From: CAZCZZ01 sp964503335
GTDB lineage: Bacteria; Verrucomicrobiota; Kiritimatiellia; CAIVKH01
Assembly: GCA_964503335.1 (NCBI GenBank)
Contig: CAZCZZ010000009.1
Location: forward strand, 21,052 to 85,051
DNA: 64,000 nucleotides
Direction of reading: 5' to 3'
A model generated the notes under the pieces. That model was given only the letters and a program-made list of their open reading frames with translations. It was not told the DNA's origin and did not search any database. Made by a program: the position numbers and the translations under genes. Shown in pieces: positions 35,461-44,500 of the stretch; position 1 is the first letter of the stretch; every line of letters begins with the position of its first letter.

Positions 35461-36477
35461 CTACTTCTTCGGATGCTTCTCGAAGAACTGCCAGATAAGT
35501 TCCGACGCGGTGATCGAGCGGCTCATCTTGCCCACGACGCTCTCTGCCAGCGTGGTCTGTCCGCCCGGCCACGTATGGCCGCAGCCATCAAGCTTCCACA
35601 GGATGATCTCGGAACCTTCCTTGCCCGGGCCATACTTCTCAAAGCTGGCATCGCCCTTGCCACCGGTGTCTTCCACCTTGTCGGAGATCCCGTTCGCCTT
35701 GCGCCAGAACGCGAGCGTCTGCTCGACGCCGGGGCGATCGTATTTGTCGATCGCTTCCTTGCCCACGCCGCCTTCAAAGACCACGTTCTCATCGGCGAGT
35801 CCGTGGAAGTGGATGATCGAGACGGGACGGGTCGGATTGCAGTCGGACGGCGACACCTGCATGATGCCGCTCACCGGCGCGATCGCGGCGAACGTCTCGC
35901 TCATCTCGCAAGCCAGCTTGTACGAGAGAATGGCGCCTTGCGAGAAGCCCGCGGAGTAGATGCGGCGATCATCGACCTTAAAGATCGTCTTCAGGTCTTT
36001 GAGCATCGCCTTTACGAAGGCGATGTCATCGATGTTCTTCTTCGTGGCAAAGGCGTCGCTCATCCCGATGTTCCACGTCAGGAGCTTGTCCTTCATGATG
36101 CCGGAGCCGGCCGGATAAACCACGATGAAGCCGTGCTTGTCCGAGACGGGATCCATCAGCGACTCATTGCGCTGCGACAACGGACGTCCGCCGCCGCCAT
36201 GGAAGTTGAAGACCAACGCGACGGGCTTGCCTTCGGGCATCGATTCCGGGACATGGAGGTCATAGAAGCGCTCGCGACCTTCGACCGTAATCGTGCGACG
36301 GTAGTCGCCGGCCCCGAGCTTGCCCGCGTATTCCGAAGCGTCGGCGCCCAACTCCTCGAACGTCGAGGCATCCGCCGACTTGAGATCGCGGTTCCGCTTC
36401 TTGAGGAACCCCGCCTCGGCCGACGCCACACCAAACAAAACGCCACAGACCAGCAACCAGATGATTGAATTTCGCAT
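35461..36477 (-). CDS. PHB-depolymerase-like secreted esterase (LpqC/COG3509 type), paralog 1
   Basis: 338 residues with signal peptide (MRNSIIWLLVCGVLFGVASA). Alpha/beta hydrolase of the polyhydroxybutyrate-depolymerase/feruloyl-esterase group: oxyanion region FNFHGGGGRPLSQ, nucleophile in SAGFSQGA, Asp in HFHGLADENV and His in GCGHTWPGG. The RBS AAAGGAGGAG, 5 nt before the ATG at 36477, fixes the start. It lies 22 nt after a paralogous gene and shares the closing ITASEL(I/Q)W pattern with it. Substrate is unknown. In this setting it may release or hydrolyse an ester-linked lipid product. Confidence 0.88.
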   Translation of the reverse strand: MRNSIIWLLVCGVLFGVASAEAGFLKKRNRDLKSADASTFEELGADASEYAGKLGAGDYRRTITVEGRERFYDLHVPESMPEGKPVALVFNFHGGGGRPLSQRNESLMDPVSDKHGFIVVYPAGSGIMKDKLLTWNIGMSDAFATKKNIDDIAFVKAMLKDLKTIFKVDDRRIYSAGFSQGAILSYKLACEMSETFAAIAPVSGIMQVSPSDCNPTRPVSIIHFHGLADENVVFEGGVGKEAIDKYDRPGVEQTLAFWRKANGISDKVEDTGGKGDASFEKYGPGKEGSEIILWKLDGCGHTWPGGQTTLAESVVGKMSRSITASELIWQFFEKHPKK

Positions 36478-36499
36478 GATGCTCTCCTCCTTTGAAAAG

Positions 36500-37417
36500 C
36501 TAAGTGGAGCGTACGCTTCTGGTGAAAAAATCCCACTGTAATTCGGACGCCGATATATCGCGGTTAATCGATCCCACAAACGACTCCGGCAGGGTGGACG
36601 CCCCGCCCGGCCACGTGTGTCCGCCATCCTCCAGCGTCCACCACTCCACCGGCGCGCCGCCGCCGATCGGCGAAAAGACCTTCAACACTGCGGCTCCGAC
36701 GCGCTGTTCCCGCGCCGGCTTCGGTTCGCACACATTGCGTTCCGTCCATAGCCGTATCGTGTCCGGGACGCTGCGGCGTGGAACCTTCTCGATGGCGCGC
36801 GGCCCGATGCCTCCGGCAAATGCGACGTTCTGATCCTGGAGCCCATGGAAATGAATCAGCGGAACCGGAGAACCGTGGTCCCTCGGATCCACACCCAGAA
36901 CCCCCGCGACGCAGGCGATCGCCGCAAAGAGCTTGGGGCGTTCGCACGCGAGGCGATAGGTCATGAAGCCACCGTTCGAAAAACCCGTGCTGAAGATGCG
37001 TCGTGTATCCAGCGGAAAGTAGCCTGCGAGATCGGTCAGCACGGCTTCGGCAAATCCGACGTCGTCGATCCCATGCTCCCGCGCATAGCCGCAGCAGATC
37101 CCCGCGTTGAAGGTCAGCAGGCGCTCGCGGGCAATGCCGGTTCCGGCCGGATACACCACAAGGAATCCATGCTGGTCAGCCACGTCGTCCATCTTCGAAT
37201 CATTGCGCTGCTGGTCCGGATTCCCCCCACCGCCGTGCCAGTTCATGACCACGGGCCAGCCTGACGGCGGAGCCTCGCACGGCGGGACATGTACGGCATA
37301 CCAGCGGTCGAGGTTCCCGTGCTTGAGGGTTCGCGTGTACTCGCCTGGATTCACCGTGCCCTGGGCCACGAACAACGGTGCACGGTTTACGGATTGAGCG
37401 CGTCGGAAGATCGACAT
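36500..37417 (-). CDS. PHB-depolymerase-like esterase (LpqC/COG3509 type), paralog 2
   Basis: 305 residues. Same fold and motifs as the gene at 35461: MNWHGGGGNPDQQRND, nucleophile in STGFSNGGFM, Asp in HFHGLQDQNVAF, His in DGGHTWPGG. Unlike its neighbour it has no signal peptide (MSIFRRAQSVNRAPLF), so it may act in the cytoplasm. The ATG at 37417 follows the TGA of the upstream gene with one base between, indicating coupling. The two genes look like an old tandem duplication that acquired different locations. Substrate unknown. Confidence 0.85.
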   Translation of the reverse strand: MSIFRRAQSVNRAPLFVAQGTVNPGEYTRTLKHGNLDRWYAVHVPPCEAPPSGWPVVMNWHGGGGNPDQQRNDSKMDDVADQHGFLVVYPAGTGIARERLLTFNAGICCGYAREHGIDDVGFAEAVLTDLAGYFPLDTRRIFSTGFSNGGFMTYRLACERPKLFAAIACVAGVLGVDPRDHGSPVPLIHFHGLQDQNVAFAGGIGPRAIEKVPRRSVPDTIRLWTERNVCEPKPAREQRVGAAVLKVFSPIGGGAPVEWWTLEDGGHTWPGGASTLPESFVGSINRDISASELQWDFFTRSVRST

Positions 37418-37418
37418 A

Positions 37419-39497
37419 TCAGCCCGCCTTCCTTGCCAAGACCAGGGCGTAGCCGGTGATCGTTCCGAAGCGACCAAAGAACCGCTCTTTCGTCTTCTCG
37501 ACGAGGTCCGCGTCCACTTCGCTATCCAGAGCCTTCTCCCAGAGGAACAGGTTAAAGCGCTGGCGGAAGGTGTTCCAGCACGGCACGGTGACGTCCACAA
37601 CCTTCACGTCCTTCCACCCCGCCTTGGAAAGTTCCGACGCGATGTCGCCGGATATCGGAAGACAGGCCAGCAATGAGCCGCCCGGCTTTAGCTTGGCTGG
37701 AATGCTCATGCACGCCCGAATGTCTTGAAGCGAAAGCAGCACATCGGCCTGTCCTTCCGTGCGCTCAAATCCCCGCGTCTCGAGTGAGGCGAGCGCGGAG
37801 ACGCTCACATCGCCCGCGACAAGACAGTCCCCGGTGCGCATCGGGAGGAAGGCGAGCAATTCATCGAGGAGTCGCTCGCTGGCTTCACGTCCATCGCGCG
37901 TCTTCATGTCCCACCAGCCGAAGAGACGATGATCCGTGCCGGCGAAGAACTGCGAAAGGACATCGTCAATGAACGCATCTTCGCCGTCAGTATCAACGCG
38001 CTTCGGCGGGGACTGTGTCGTGGCCTCCGCGTCCGTCGCATGGTTTCCGAGCCACACTTCCAGCCCGCCGCGGGCATTGGGTTCATAGCGCCAGCCCGCC
38101 GGACCATGAACCGCAACCTCGGGCCCGAAGGGATTAGCCGTGCCGACAAAGAGTCCGTGCGGCGTGGAGACCAGCGTGCGCACGCCGTAGTTGCAGGGAT
38201 TGTCGAAACCGTTGCGCGTCACCGGCAGCCAAACGCGTCCGTCCCGTGTGCGCCACAAATCGAAGCCGCCCATACGATCCATCAGCAGGCTCTCGCGTTC
38301 CGGGTCGAGCAATCGGCGCTTGTCCGCCGGCCACTTGTCGCGCGGCACAAAGGGAAGCAATCCGCCCCATGAGAACGTGCCCGCGTAGAGCCATCCCTCA
38401 TGAACGCACATGCGCCATACGTAGGTGTTTGAAATCTTGTCGAAGCCGGGCCCGAGTCCGCTGAGCGGCGACTTCAAACCTTGTGGCGTCATGCGTCCAT
38501 CGCCCACCAGCAGCTCCCACGAATCGTCGGCATGGAGGCGCAGCACTTCAATCGGCGCGGGTCCGATGCCGTGTTTGCGGTCGTATCCGCCGTTGGTGAT
38601 CGCTGTGCCGATGTAGAGGTCATCGCCGAAGACACAGAAGCTGGCCACGGCTTCGTTGATCGGACCGCGCCCCGCGCCGCGTTCGAGCACGGGTGTCCAC
38701 CGGTACGGCGGTTCGCCCTGTGCCTTCGTCTTCCAGATCTGGAAGCCATCGGGATTCATCGTCGCCGCGTACAGGTGATCGTTGAATACGATCATCTCAA
38801 AGATCGTTTCGTTGTGAGGGTCGCCAAAGTTCTCGTCGTTCGCTTGTACCCAGTCATCGCGTTCAGGGTCCTTGCACGTGAGCACAATCGCGACGCCGGC
38901 CTTGTTGCCCGACCCGACACGTCCGGTCGGTGCCGTGAAGAAGCGATCGCGGAAAACGAGGAGCGGGCGGAACGTGTTGAACTGGCTCGCGGCAAAGCCT
39001 TTGAAGGTGATTCGCTCGAAGTCGGTACCGTTCGTCGTGCGCATGAGGAGCGGACCGGGACCACCCTGCGGCGACCAGGTCATCAGATACAGTGAATCCT
39101 CGCTGTCACCGGGCCGACGATGAATCAGCGTGTTGCGGATACCGAGGAACACCGGGACTTCCCCGCCGTCCGCCTTCTTGAACATCGGCGAGACGAGCGT
39201 CTTCTCCCACGTGCCCGCCACCGGATCAAACCGCCAGATCTGTCCGCGGATGTCGAATTCCTTGTACGGATCCTCTTTCGCAGGCCGGATCGGAAAGTGC
39301 GGCCACTTGCGGAGGTATTCGTTGCGGTTGTAGAGCAGCGCCAGAACGCACCGCGTCGTACCGACATACAGCCGCTCCTTGAACCAAGCCATCGCGTGCG
39401 GATAAGAGTTGTGCCCGTCCCCAAACCCCGCCTGCGCAATCATCCGGAACTGGCCCGTATGCAGGCCGGTAGACTGGGTTAGTACATCAGACACCAT
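37419..39497 (-). CDS. Propeller-like protein with methyltransferase-like C-terminus, function unknown
   Basis: 692 residues. Residues 1-520 contain repeated short strands of beta-propeller style, for example ERLYVGTTRCVLALLYNRN, DHLYAATMNPDGFQIWKT, DDLYIGTAITNGGYDR, GWLYAGTFSWGGLLPF, GLFVGTANPFGPEV. The last 170 resemble a degenerate class I SAM-dependent methyltransferase (LLAFLPMRTGDCLVAGDVSV; AKLKPGGSLLACLPI), but motif I lacks the usual GxGxG. No signal peptide. The ATG at 39497 is directly preceded by a dispersed palindromic repeat. It is located between the phosphodiesterase and the esterases of the PKS cluster. Confidence 0.6.
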   Translation of the reverse strand: MVSDVLTQSTGLHTGQFRMIAQAGFGDGHNSYPHAMAWFKERLYVGTTRCVLALLYNRNEYLRKWPHFPIRPAKEDPYKEFDIRGQIWRFDPVAGTWEKTLVSPMFKKADGGEVPVFLGIRNTLIHRRPGDSEDSLYLMTWSPQGGPGPLLMRTTNGTDFERITFKGFAASQFNTFRPLLVFRDRFFTAPTGRVGSGNKAGVAIVLTCKDPERDDWVQANDENFGDPHNETIFEMIVFNDHLYAATMNPDGFQIWKTKAQGEPPYRWTPVLERGAGRGPINEAVASFCVFGDDLYIGTAITNGGYDRKHGIGPAPIEVLRLHADDSWELLVGDGRMTPQGLKSPLSGLGPGFDKISNTYVWRMCVHEGWLYAGTFSWGGLLPFVPRDKWPADKRRLLDPERESLLMDRMGGFDLWRTRDGRVWLPVTRNGFDNPCNYGVRTLVSTPHGLFVGTANPFGPEVAVHGPAGWRYEPNARGGLEVWLGNHATDAEATTQSPPKRVDTDGEDAFIDDVLSQFFAGTDHRLFGWWDMKTRDGREASERLLDELLAFLPMRTGDCLVAGDVSVSALASLETRGFERTEGQADVLLSLQDIRACMSIPAKLKPGGSLLACLPISGDIASELSKAGWKDVKVVDVTVPCWNTFRQRFNLFLWEKALDSEVDADLVEKTKERFFGRFGTITGYALVLARKAG

Positions 39498-39623
39498 GTT
39501 CCAACCATTGGAACACAAGGAGGCGGGTTTTTCCAGTGATTGGAGACGGGGACGACGAATGGTCGAGGGTCTATGGTTAATGGAGGAATCCGAAACCATC
39601 AACCATCCAACCATCAACCATTT
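39498..39623. repeat. TTCCAACCATTGGAA paired palindrome (copy 2) and AACCATCAACCAT repeats
   Basis: 39498-39544 holds GTTCCAACCATTGGAAC and TTTTTCCAGTGATTGGA, matching 18859-18905. 39555-39622 holds CTATGGTTAATGG and the tandem AACCATCAACCATCC, an inverted pair. This is the largest spacing inside the 51683-32213 gene run and may mark an operon boundary. Confidence 0.75.
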
Positions 39624-41216
39624 CTACTCGATATATCCCAAGGCCCGAAGCTGGTCGTAGACCATGTCCTTTTCTTCCTTGGTCTTCTCGCCGGAGGTCT
39701 CCGTCGACGCTTTCGAGTCGTCCTCGCGCTCTTCGGCAGGACCGCCGTGCTCCACGGGGTTTTCGGCGACGAAGGCGGGATCGAAGGCGGCCAGCGGCAG
39801 CTTGCCTTCGAAGTTCGAAGGGACGGGAAGGCCGAGGCTGTAGATGATCGCGGGGGCGACATCGAGGATCGACATGCGGTCGAGCTTGGTGCCGGCTTTG
39901 ATGCCATCGCCTGCTGCGAAGAAGATGCCTTCGGGATAGTGCGAGCCCTTCACGGATTCCTTCTTCTCGGCGACGCTCTTTCCGGGCTGTGTGGAAACGA
40001 AGCTGTAGTCGCTGATCGTGATCGTGATATCGGGTGCGAGGTGCGAGGCAGGTCCGGGGAATGTCGTCTCGCGGAACATGACATCCTTGATGAGTGTCTT
40101 GCCGGTCGACGGATCGACAATCTTCGCCTTCAACTGGTCCGCCAGCTTGCCGCGGAATGCGGTGTATTCCTCGGCCTTGATGCCCGCCTTGCCGGGCTTG
40201 TCGGCGATGCGGATGAAGACGCCGTTACCGCTCAGCGTCGGGCAATAGGCGACCGTCTTCGTCCAGTCGAGATCGAGCGTCTTGTGCTCGTCGGCCTTCT
40301 CTTCCACGACCGTCCCGGGCTTCCAGGCGAGGTAGCCGAGTTCCTGAAGGGCCTGGTTGAGGCGGATGGTCCAATAGACCGGGCCGAAGCCGTGGTCGGA
40401 CGCGATGAAGACGCGGGACATCGGACCCGCCATCGTGACGATGTCCTTTAGTGCTGCATCCAGTTCGCGGAAGTACTGGTAGCAGAGCTCGCGGATCTCC
40501 AGATGCCACGGCTCGGGATTCTTCGGGAAGATCGCGGGATCAAGAAACTCCCAGCAGAGGTGCTGGATCTTGTCCACGCCGTCGAACACGATCGACACGA
40601 GGTCGGTCGGCTCCTTCTTCATCACAAACTTCAGGACCTGGAACCACTGGCGCTCGCGCGCAATGTGATCGGTCACCCACTTCGCGTATTCCTCGCGCGG
40701 GGTATTGCCGGTCGCCTGCTCAAGGTGCTCGAAATCCCAGCACATCGCCTTCGCGTCGAACCACGGCTGCGCTTTCAGGCGCTCGTACAGCGACGACGGA
40801 TGCGAGTGGCGGCGCAGGTGCTTCCAATGCGTCATGCCGGGAATCACCACGCCGCAGACCGGCGTGACAGGAGCCGTCATGACGAAGTTAAGAGCCGTGA
40901 CCTTGCGGTTCTGTCGGTTCGCGATGGACCAGATCGTTTCGCAGCGCACGTCGCGCGAATCATAGAGTGTGAAGAACACGTGTTCGCCTTCGTCCGTGCC
41001 GTGGATGAAGTCGAGGATGCCGTGATGCCCCGGGCTGCGGCCCGTGTACATCGAGGTGAAAGCGGGTGGCGTCAGCGGATGCGCGGTGGACATCAGGATT
41101 CCCTGGGCGCCGCGGGCGAGGAACTCCTTGAGGAAGGGCATGATGCCCTGCTCCATCAGGGGATTGAGAACGGTGTACGTCGCACCGTCGAGACCGATAA
41201 GAAGTGTCTGGGCCAT
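39624..41216 (-). CDS. Alkaline-phosphatase-superfamily phosphodiesterase/nucleotide pyrophosphatase-like
   Basis: 530 residues. Metal and nucleophile motifs of the type I phosphodiesterase group are present: LIGLDGATYTVLNPL (Asp), TPPAFTSMYTGRSPGHHGI (Thr nucleophile), IVFDGVDKIQHLCW (Asp/His) and FIASDHGFGPVYW (Asp-His). No signal peptide is seen, so it appears cytoplasmic. The family hydrolyses phosphodiester or phosphoryl bonds in nucleotides, phospholipids or glycans. It begins 13 nt after the ACP gene stop, which ties it to the PKS operon; an activity on a phosphorylated or nucleotide-linked lipid is speculative. Confidence 0.85.
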   Translation of the reverse strand: MAQTLLIGLDGATYTVLNPLMEQGIMPFLKEFLARGAQGILMSTAHPLTPPAFTSMYTGRSPGHHGILDFIHGTDEGEHVFFTLYDSRDVRCETIWSIANRQNRKVTALNFVMTAPVTPVCGVVIPGMTHWKHLRRHSHPSSLYERLKAQPWFDAKAMCWDFEHLEQATGNTPREEYAKWVTDHIARERQWFQVLKFVMKKEPTDLVSIVFDGVDKIQHLCWEFLDPAIFPKNPEPWHLEIRELCYQYFRELDAALKDIVTMAGPMSRVFIASDHGFGPVYWTIRLNQALQELGYLAWKPGTVVEEKADEHKTLDLDWTKTVAYCPTLSGNGVFIRIADKPGKAGIKAEEYTAFRGKLADQLKAKIVDPSTGKTLIKDVMFRETTFPGPASHLAPDITITISDYSFVSTQPGKSVAEKKESVKGSHYPEGIFFAAGDGIKAGTKLDRMSILDVAPAIIYSLGLPVPSNFEGKLPLAAFDPAFVAENPVEHGGPAEEREDDSKASTETSGEKTKEEKDMVYDQLRALGYIE

Positions 41217-41229
41217 GGTCGTTTCCGGA

Positions 41230-41529
41230 TCAGGACGCCTGTGGCGCATTCAGCTGCGCAACCAGGAAATCCGCGAGTTGACCGACCGTGAAATCGGAAT
41301 ACTTTCCGTCCTTCAAGACCAGCTTGTGAAAGGGCAGTTTGCGGCGCTTGAACTTCGTCTCAATCGCGCCAACGAGTTCCACAACATCCGTGGACTGAAA
41401 ATCCAAGTCACCCACCAGCTTGGAATCCGGACCAATCGTGCCCGAGAAACCGCTATCAAAGTCCTGAATCATTTCCGCGACGACGGTCGTCACATCCTTC
41501 AAGACCTGTTCATGTGTCCATGTCGACAT
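41230..41529 (-). CDS. Discrete acyl carrier protein
   Basis: 99 residues, acidic four-helix ACP. The phosphopantetheine serine is expected to be S46 in GDLDFQSTDVVELV, which matches the D-S-(x)-(D)-x-V/L-E motif of type II ACPs. It lies 26 nt after the AT-DH-PPTase gene. The motif differs from the GIDSIK of the three integrated ACPs, so it probably carries a different intermediate, for example a starter unit or the finished chain for hand-off. Confidence 0.88.
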   Translation of the reverse strand: MSTWTHEQVLKDVTTVVAEMIQDFDSGFSGTIGPDSKLVGDLDFQSTDVVELVGAIETKFKRRKLPFHKLVLKDGKYSDFTVGQLADFLVAQLNAPQAS

Positions 41530-41555
41530 ATCCCACCACTCCTAACGGTCACAAA

Positions 41556-44500
41556 TTATGAAAAACGCAAAACGGATATAATGCTTTCCGCCCGCCGCCA
41601 CGTCAAAGAGGAAAGTGTCTTTTCGCCGGCCAATCTTGCCCAATCTCCTGCTGCAGTGATCTTTACATTGCCTTCAACAATCTCTGTAACCCTCAAATCC
41701 CTAGGGTCATGCTGAAGCCCTACACCAAGGGCTTTTGAGGCCGCTTCCTTGGCGCACCACATCATCAAGCCGGTTTCGTGCCGTTCGTCCGCCTGTTCGA
41801 GCCGCGCCTTCTCATCGGCAGTGAACGCGCCTTGGATAAAGTCGTCGCTGAGGGGCCGCAGGTTCTCCACGTCAATGCCCAGTTCCCCGTCGCCCGCACT
41901 CCCGACAATGGCAACGGCAACCCCATCAGTATGGGCAAACGAAACCACCAGGTCTTCCTTGGCAAGATCCTTCCATGCCCCGGTGACGTACGGACGACCT
42001 TTCTCCGTCTTGGCGATATGAATATCCGGCGACGCCAACCGCAGCCCGTGAAACTCCTGGAGATAGATGCGCACGGCATCCTTCACGACGGCGCGACCGA
42101 TCAGCCACTGGATGCGCCGTCGGTCCGTCCAGTCCTTCGTCCGCCAATGCTCCCGCTCCTCCTCATCAAGCACAAGGAATGCGAGCATCTTGTGCCAGAT
42201 GCGATGGCTGCTCTCCAACAGCTCCGCGGAGATGGGTTTGGAGACGCAGCACACCGTGTGTGCCAGCGGACTCCTGATCTGGTCACTCACGAAGCTATCC
42301 GCTGCGCGAAGGAACATACGGTGAAGGACCGGTGTGATGTCGAATGTGCGATCCTCCCAGCCCGTCACGGCAACCTGTACGCGACCTTTATCATCGATAG
42401 CCGTGATGTCGGCGATCGACGTGAGATCGGTGCGACCGGTGATGCGGAGTTGGACGTTGAGTTCTGTGCCCACGGGCAGCAACGGACCAAAGAAGCGCAC
42501 TTCCGTGATCCGCACGGGGAAGAAAACGATGCCATCGAACGGCTTGTAGGCGCCCCACATGTTCAGAACCGCTCCGACGCTGTCGAGCAGCACGGGATCC
42601 ATGGCGAAGCCAGGCTCGGGATGCGACCGGATCAAGTCGTCACGCGGCAGCACCTCGACCGTTCCCGTGACACCTCCCTGGGACCAGTCACCGATCTTCG
42701 TGATGCCGCTCATGCGCGGACCGTGGAAGAGTCGATCCGGATAGAGCGCATCCCCCACCCAATCGCACTTCACCGCATCCTTCAGCGGCGGAACCGACGC
42801 GATAGGCGCAGGCGGATACGCATCCTCCAACACGACGGTGGCTTCAATAAGCGCCGGCTTGAATGCCGCCCGGGGGTCGTCGGGTACGTGATCGCGAATT
42901 TCGCCGCGGACTTCAACGCGTCCGCCGCCGCTCAATACGCGGGCATTGATGCGCACATTCGCCGTACCCTGGTCAAAGCTGATCCAGCGCGTCGCGCGGA
43001 CATCCTTCAATCCGGTCACGACCTTGCCAGGGATCAGCGCGGACGCAGCCTCGGAAATGATCTCCAAACTGCACGTCATCGGCATGATCGGAATGCCGGT
43101 CAGATCCGGATTCAGGACCGACACCTCCACGGTGCCGAGCGTGTGATCCTTCACAAAAACTTCATTCTCGGCGCTGTAGCGTCCCATCGCCACGAGCGAC
43201 ACCCCGTCGACATGCTCCACGATCTCGGTCAGCAGCGGGAAGGTCCGCTCCTCAACCGTCGCCACAGCCTGTGATCCGAGAAACTGCTTCACCATCTCGT
43301 GCTGCTCGTCGAGGAATTGCTCCATGGCTTCGAAGTAGGAATCGATTCCTCCTCCGACTGCAGCCGGGGCCGCTGACGCCGGTCGGGTCCGGAAAGATCC
43401 GGGGTCAGCGACCCCGGCTACAACGGAACCGACATCGAACTCCGGCGTTGCCGTACTGAGCACCATGCCTTTACGCGATGCCTTCGCGACGTTCGCCAGA
43501 TCAGTCGATCCACGCCGTTCATGCAGATACGTCAGATCCATCGCCACACCATGCGCTGCGAGCTGGCCAAGGGCGTGCATCAGGGTGACGACCGATGACT
43601 TGTGCATGCGGTTCGCCGCGATGGCTTGATGCGGACGACCCTTGAGGATGTCGTCCACGAATGATGTCAGATTCCCGCGCGGTCCGACTTCGACGAACAG
43701 CCTGAAACCGCGATCGTGCATCGTCTCGATCGTCTCGCGGAAACGGACGGTGGTTCCCCACTGGCTTACACAGAGCTCCTCGATCTTCGCGGGGTCGTCG
43801 GGGAAAAGGTCCGCGGACGCGCAGGAATACGTCGGTACAGCGGGCGCATGAAGCGGCCGCTTGCGGAAGAAGGCGCGAAGTCCATCCAGCGCGGGTTCAA
43901 ACCAGGGCGTGTGATACGGACGATTAAAGGGAAGCGGCGACGCGATAGCGCCTTCGCTCCCGAGGAATTCGACGAGACCCGCAGCGAGCTTCGGCCGCGC
44001 GCACAGGACGACCTGATGCGGGCAGTTGTCCATCGCGACGAGCAAATCGCCCTCATGCTTCTTGAGCAGCCCATCAATCACTTCACGTTCCACGCCGCCG
44101 ACCGTGATGAGCACACCTTCCGGCAGGTTCATCACGCCCGTCATCTCCTTCATCAGGAGATAACCATCGCAAATCCTCTGTACACGCTCCTGCGCGGAGT
44201 CGAAACGGAAGATGCCCGCCGCCTCCAGCGCCATGAATTCGCCACTGCTGTGGCCCACCACCGCGTCCGGCTTGATCGCCAGCTTCTGGAAAATGCGTGT
44301 CAGCGCGGTATTGGCGCTCACGACCGCCTCGACGGCCCCTTCCATCTCGAAGAGCGCGCCTTCTTCAGCATCGCCGCCGGTGCCCGGCGCAGGAAAGATC
44401 ACGGCGCTCGGCACAAAGCCGTCGCCCGCCAATTCGCACGCCTTGTCGACCTGGTCAAAGGCGTCGCGCGCTTCGGGGAAATGCAGGGCCAGTTCCCGAA

